A DNA stretch of 7,779 nt from Pseudomonadota bacterium (lineage in GTDB: Bacteria; Pseudomonadota; Gammaproteobacteria; Steroidobacterales; Steroidobacteraceae): NCBI GenBank assembly GCA_003242495.1, contig QGUO01000157.1, positions 1 to 7,779 of the forward strand, in the 5' to 3' direction. The translations under genes were made by a program, and so were the position numbers. Shown in pieces: positions 6,978-7,779 of the stretch. The notes under the pieces are model-generated. The model saw only the letters and a list, made by a program, of their open reading frames with translations. It was not told the DNA's origin and did no database searches. The first letter of the stretch is position 1; every line of letters begins with the position of its first letter.

Positions 6978-6999
6978 CGATCCGGCGCGCGCCGGATCG
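6978..6999. terminator. 22-nt perfect palindrome between convergent rnt and grxD
   Basis: CGATCCGGCGC pairs with GCGCCGGATCG as a perfect palindrome that ends one base from the grxD stop codon (minus strand, 7000-7002). It lies 117 nt past the rnt stop. The position suggests a bidirectional 3'-end structure for the two convergent genes. No T-run flanks it on either strand. The rest of the gap (6862-6977) holds no gene or promoter I can support, only GC-rich sequence. Confidence 0.5.
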
Positions 7000-7326
7000 T
7001 CAGGCCGACTTGGGCGCGCCGGCCTCGCTGAGGACCTGCTGCAGCTCGCCGTTCTGATACATCTCCAGGATGATGTCGGCGCCGCCGATCAGCTCACCGT
7101 TCACATAGAGCTGGGGATAGGTCGGCCAGTTCGAGTACTGCTTGAGGGCCTCGCGCAGCTCCGGGTCCTCGAAGATGTTCACGTGCTCGAAATTCGCACC
7201 GACGGCCGACAGTGCGCGCACCGCGGCGGCCGAGAAGCCGCACTGCGGGAAATCCGGCGTGCCCTTCATGTAGAGCAGCACCGGGTGGGCAGACAGTTGC
7301 GACTTGATGCGTTCGATGACGTCCAT
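7000..7326 (-). CDS. grxD: Monothiol glutaredoxin, CGFS type (Grx4/GrxD)
   Basis: This small cytosolic protein binds and delivers [2Fe-2S] clusters, often with BolA-family partners, using glutathione as a ligand. The 108-aa single-domain product shows KG in LLYMKGTPDFPQCGFS (K21, active-site C29), the glutathione-binding NWPTYP segment (W67-P71), and GGAD at 81-84 followed by EMYQNGELQQ, all hallmarks of the family. ATG at 7326 was chosen over an upstream in-frame GTG at 7353. AAGGTAG lies just before the ATG with about 8 nt from AAGG to the start. The predicted transcription start (near 7349) lies downstream of the GTG, and the N-terminus then matches E. coli GrxD. The gene is transcribed convergently with rnt and divergently from nadC. 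Confidence 0.96.
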   Translation of the reverse strand: MDVIERIKSQLSAHPVLLYMKGTPDFPQCGFSAAAVRALSAVGANFEHVNIFEDPELREALKQYSNWPTYPQLYVNGELIGGADIILEMYQNGELQQVLSEAGAPKSA

Positions 7327-7355
7327 GGAAACTACCTTGAATACAGTGGCCACTC

Positions 7356-7384
7356 ATTATGGGGACCGGGGGAAGGTTGTTCAA
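7356..7384 (-). promoter_or_regulatory. Sigma-70-like promoter for grxD
   Basis: On the minus strand TTGAAC (7384-7379, 4 of 6) is separated by exactly 17 nt from CATAAT (7361-7356, 5 of 6). The start site would fall near 7349, giving a leader of about 22 nt that contains the AAGGTAG ribosome binding site of grxD. This is the best-looking promoter in the window. Confidence 0.6.
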
Positions 7385-7418
7385 CGGCCCTGCCCTGCCG
7401 TGACCGCTCGAACCGGGT

Positions 7419-7424
7419 TAATCT
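7419..7424 (+). promoter_or_regulatory. Weak -10-like element next to the nadC start
   Basis: TAATCT, in the A/T-richer stretch GTTAATCTT, ends 6 nt before the nadC ATG. The match to TATAAT is poor (3 of 6; the offset GTTAAT scores 4 of 6) and there is no clear -35. It is listed because no ribosome binding site precedes nadC and the spacing resembles that at pyrC. Confidence 0.2.
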
Positions 7425-7430
7425 TCGCAC

Positions 7431-7779
7431 ATGACCCAGCAAGCTTTTCCCGCGCGGACCGATCTGCCTGCGGACCTGGATGACCAGGTGGCGCGCGCCC
7501 TGGCCGAGGACGTCGGCCGCGGCGATCTCACCGCCGCGCTGATTCCCGCGCAGACTCGCGCGCGGGCCACGGTCGTGGCGCGCGAGCCCGCCGTGCTGTG
7601 CGGCCAGGCGTGGTTCGACGCCGTGTTTCGCCGCCTCGATCCGGGCGTGGACATCGCCTGGTCGACCGGCGAAGGGGCGCGCGTCGCGCCCGGCCAGGTG
7701 CTGTGCACCCTCGCCGGACCGGCGCGGGCGCTGCTCACCGGCGGACGCACCGCCCTCAATTTCCTGCAGACCCCGTCGG
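7431..7779 (+). CDS. nadC: Nicotinate-nucleotide pyrophosphorylase (quinolinate phosphoribosyltransferase), N-terminal part
   Basis: NadC converts quinolinate and PRPP to nicotinate mononucleotide in de novo NAD synthesis. The 116 codons present cover the N-terminal domain: VARALAEDVGRGDLTAALIP (19-39), a REPAVLCGQAWFDAVF segment (51-66), the GARVAPGQVL hammerhead-like segment (82-91), and the start of the catalytic barrel at RTALNFLQ (106-113). The gene runs off the right edge. ATG at 7431 gives the usual N-terminus; no Shine-Dalgarno is visible. Two residues differ from what the family shows: G105 where the motif is normally ERTALNF, and P115 where LSG is expected. Both lie within the last 37 bases and may be sequence errors. 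The gene is divergent from grxD with a 104-nt gap. Confidence 0.94.
   Translation, partial: MTQQAFPARTDLPADLDDQVARALAEDVGRGDLTAALIPAQTRARATVVAREPAVLCGQAWFDAVFRRLDPGVDIAWSTGEGARVAPGQVLCTLAGPARALLTGGRTALNFLQTPS

Noticed and set aside
7327..7353. A nine-residue N-terminal extension of GrxD from GTG at 7353
   Set aside because: The predicted transcription start lies downstream of that GTG, and a good ribosome binding site precedes the ATG at 7326, which gives the normal family length.
1..7779. A novel defence, biosynthetic or mobile system
   Set aside because: Every substantial gene matches a known metabolic or RNA-processing family. There are no transposases, CRISPR-type spaced repeats, tRNA-linked attachment sites or unexplained ORFs of size, and gaps are all under 180 nt.

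Overview
The window carries a compact set of bacterial housekeeping genes from a GC-rich organism (about two-thirds G+C by eye, with strong G/C preference at third codon positions). The best lineage guess is Gammaproteobacteria. RNase T is largely confined to that class, the pyruvate dehydrogenase E1 is the long single-chain (homodimeric) type, the dihydroorotase is the short class II PyrC type, and a pyrC / rnt / grxD neighbourhood is familiar from gammaproteobacteria such as Pseudomonas. I cannot assign an order from this sequence alone.

Layout. Minus strand, right to left: aceE (3292 to 626) followed after 19 nt by aceF (606 running off the left edge). These are the first two components of the pyruvate dehydrogenase complex, and only the two N-terminal lipoyl domains of aceF are present. 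Diverging from aceE on the plus strand is an M17 (leucyl aminopeptidase family) peptidase with a non-standard signature motif but all catalytic residues (3370-4926). A hairpin plus T-run terminator follows it. Next come pyrC (5016-6050) and, after a 178-nt gap that opens with a perfect 28-nt palindrome, rnt (6229-6861). Convergent to rnt on the minus strand is the monothiol glutaredoxin gene grxD (7326-7000), separated from it by a gap ending in a 22-nt perfect palindrome. Divergent from grxD, the 5' part of nadC (7431 on) runs off the right edge.

How the genes relate. aceE/aceF form an operon feeding acetyl-CoA into central metabolism. pyrC (pyrimidine synthesis), rnt (tRNA and RNA 3' maturation), grxD (Fe-S cluster handling) and nadC (NAD synthesis) are independent household functions. 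Promoter-like elements are readable for aceE (TTGACG-17-GATCAT) and grxD (TTGAAC-17-CATAAT). Weaker -10-like hexamers lie very close to the pyrC and nadC starts, which hints at leaderless transcripts.

I found no mobile element, CRISPR array, tRNA/rRNA, defence locus or other evident novel system. The points worth a second look are small-scale: overlapping divergent -10 elements, a possible 19-codon leader ORF that ends on the rnt start codon, strong intergenic palindromes, the unusual M17 signature, and two unexpected residues in nadC in the last 37 bases that look like sequence-edge errors.
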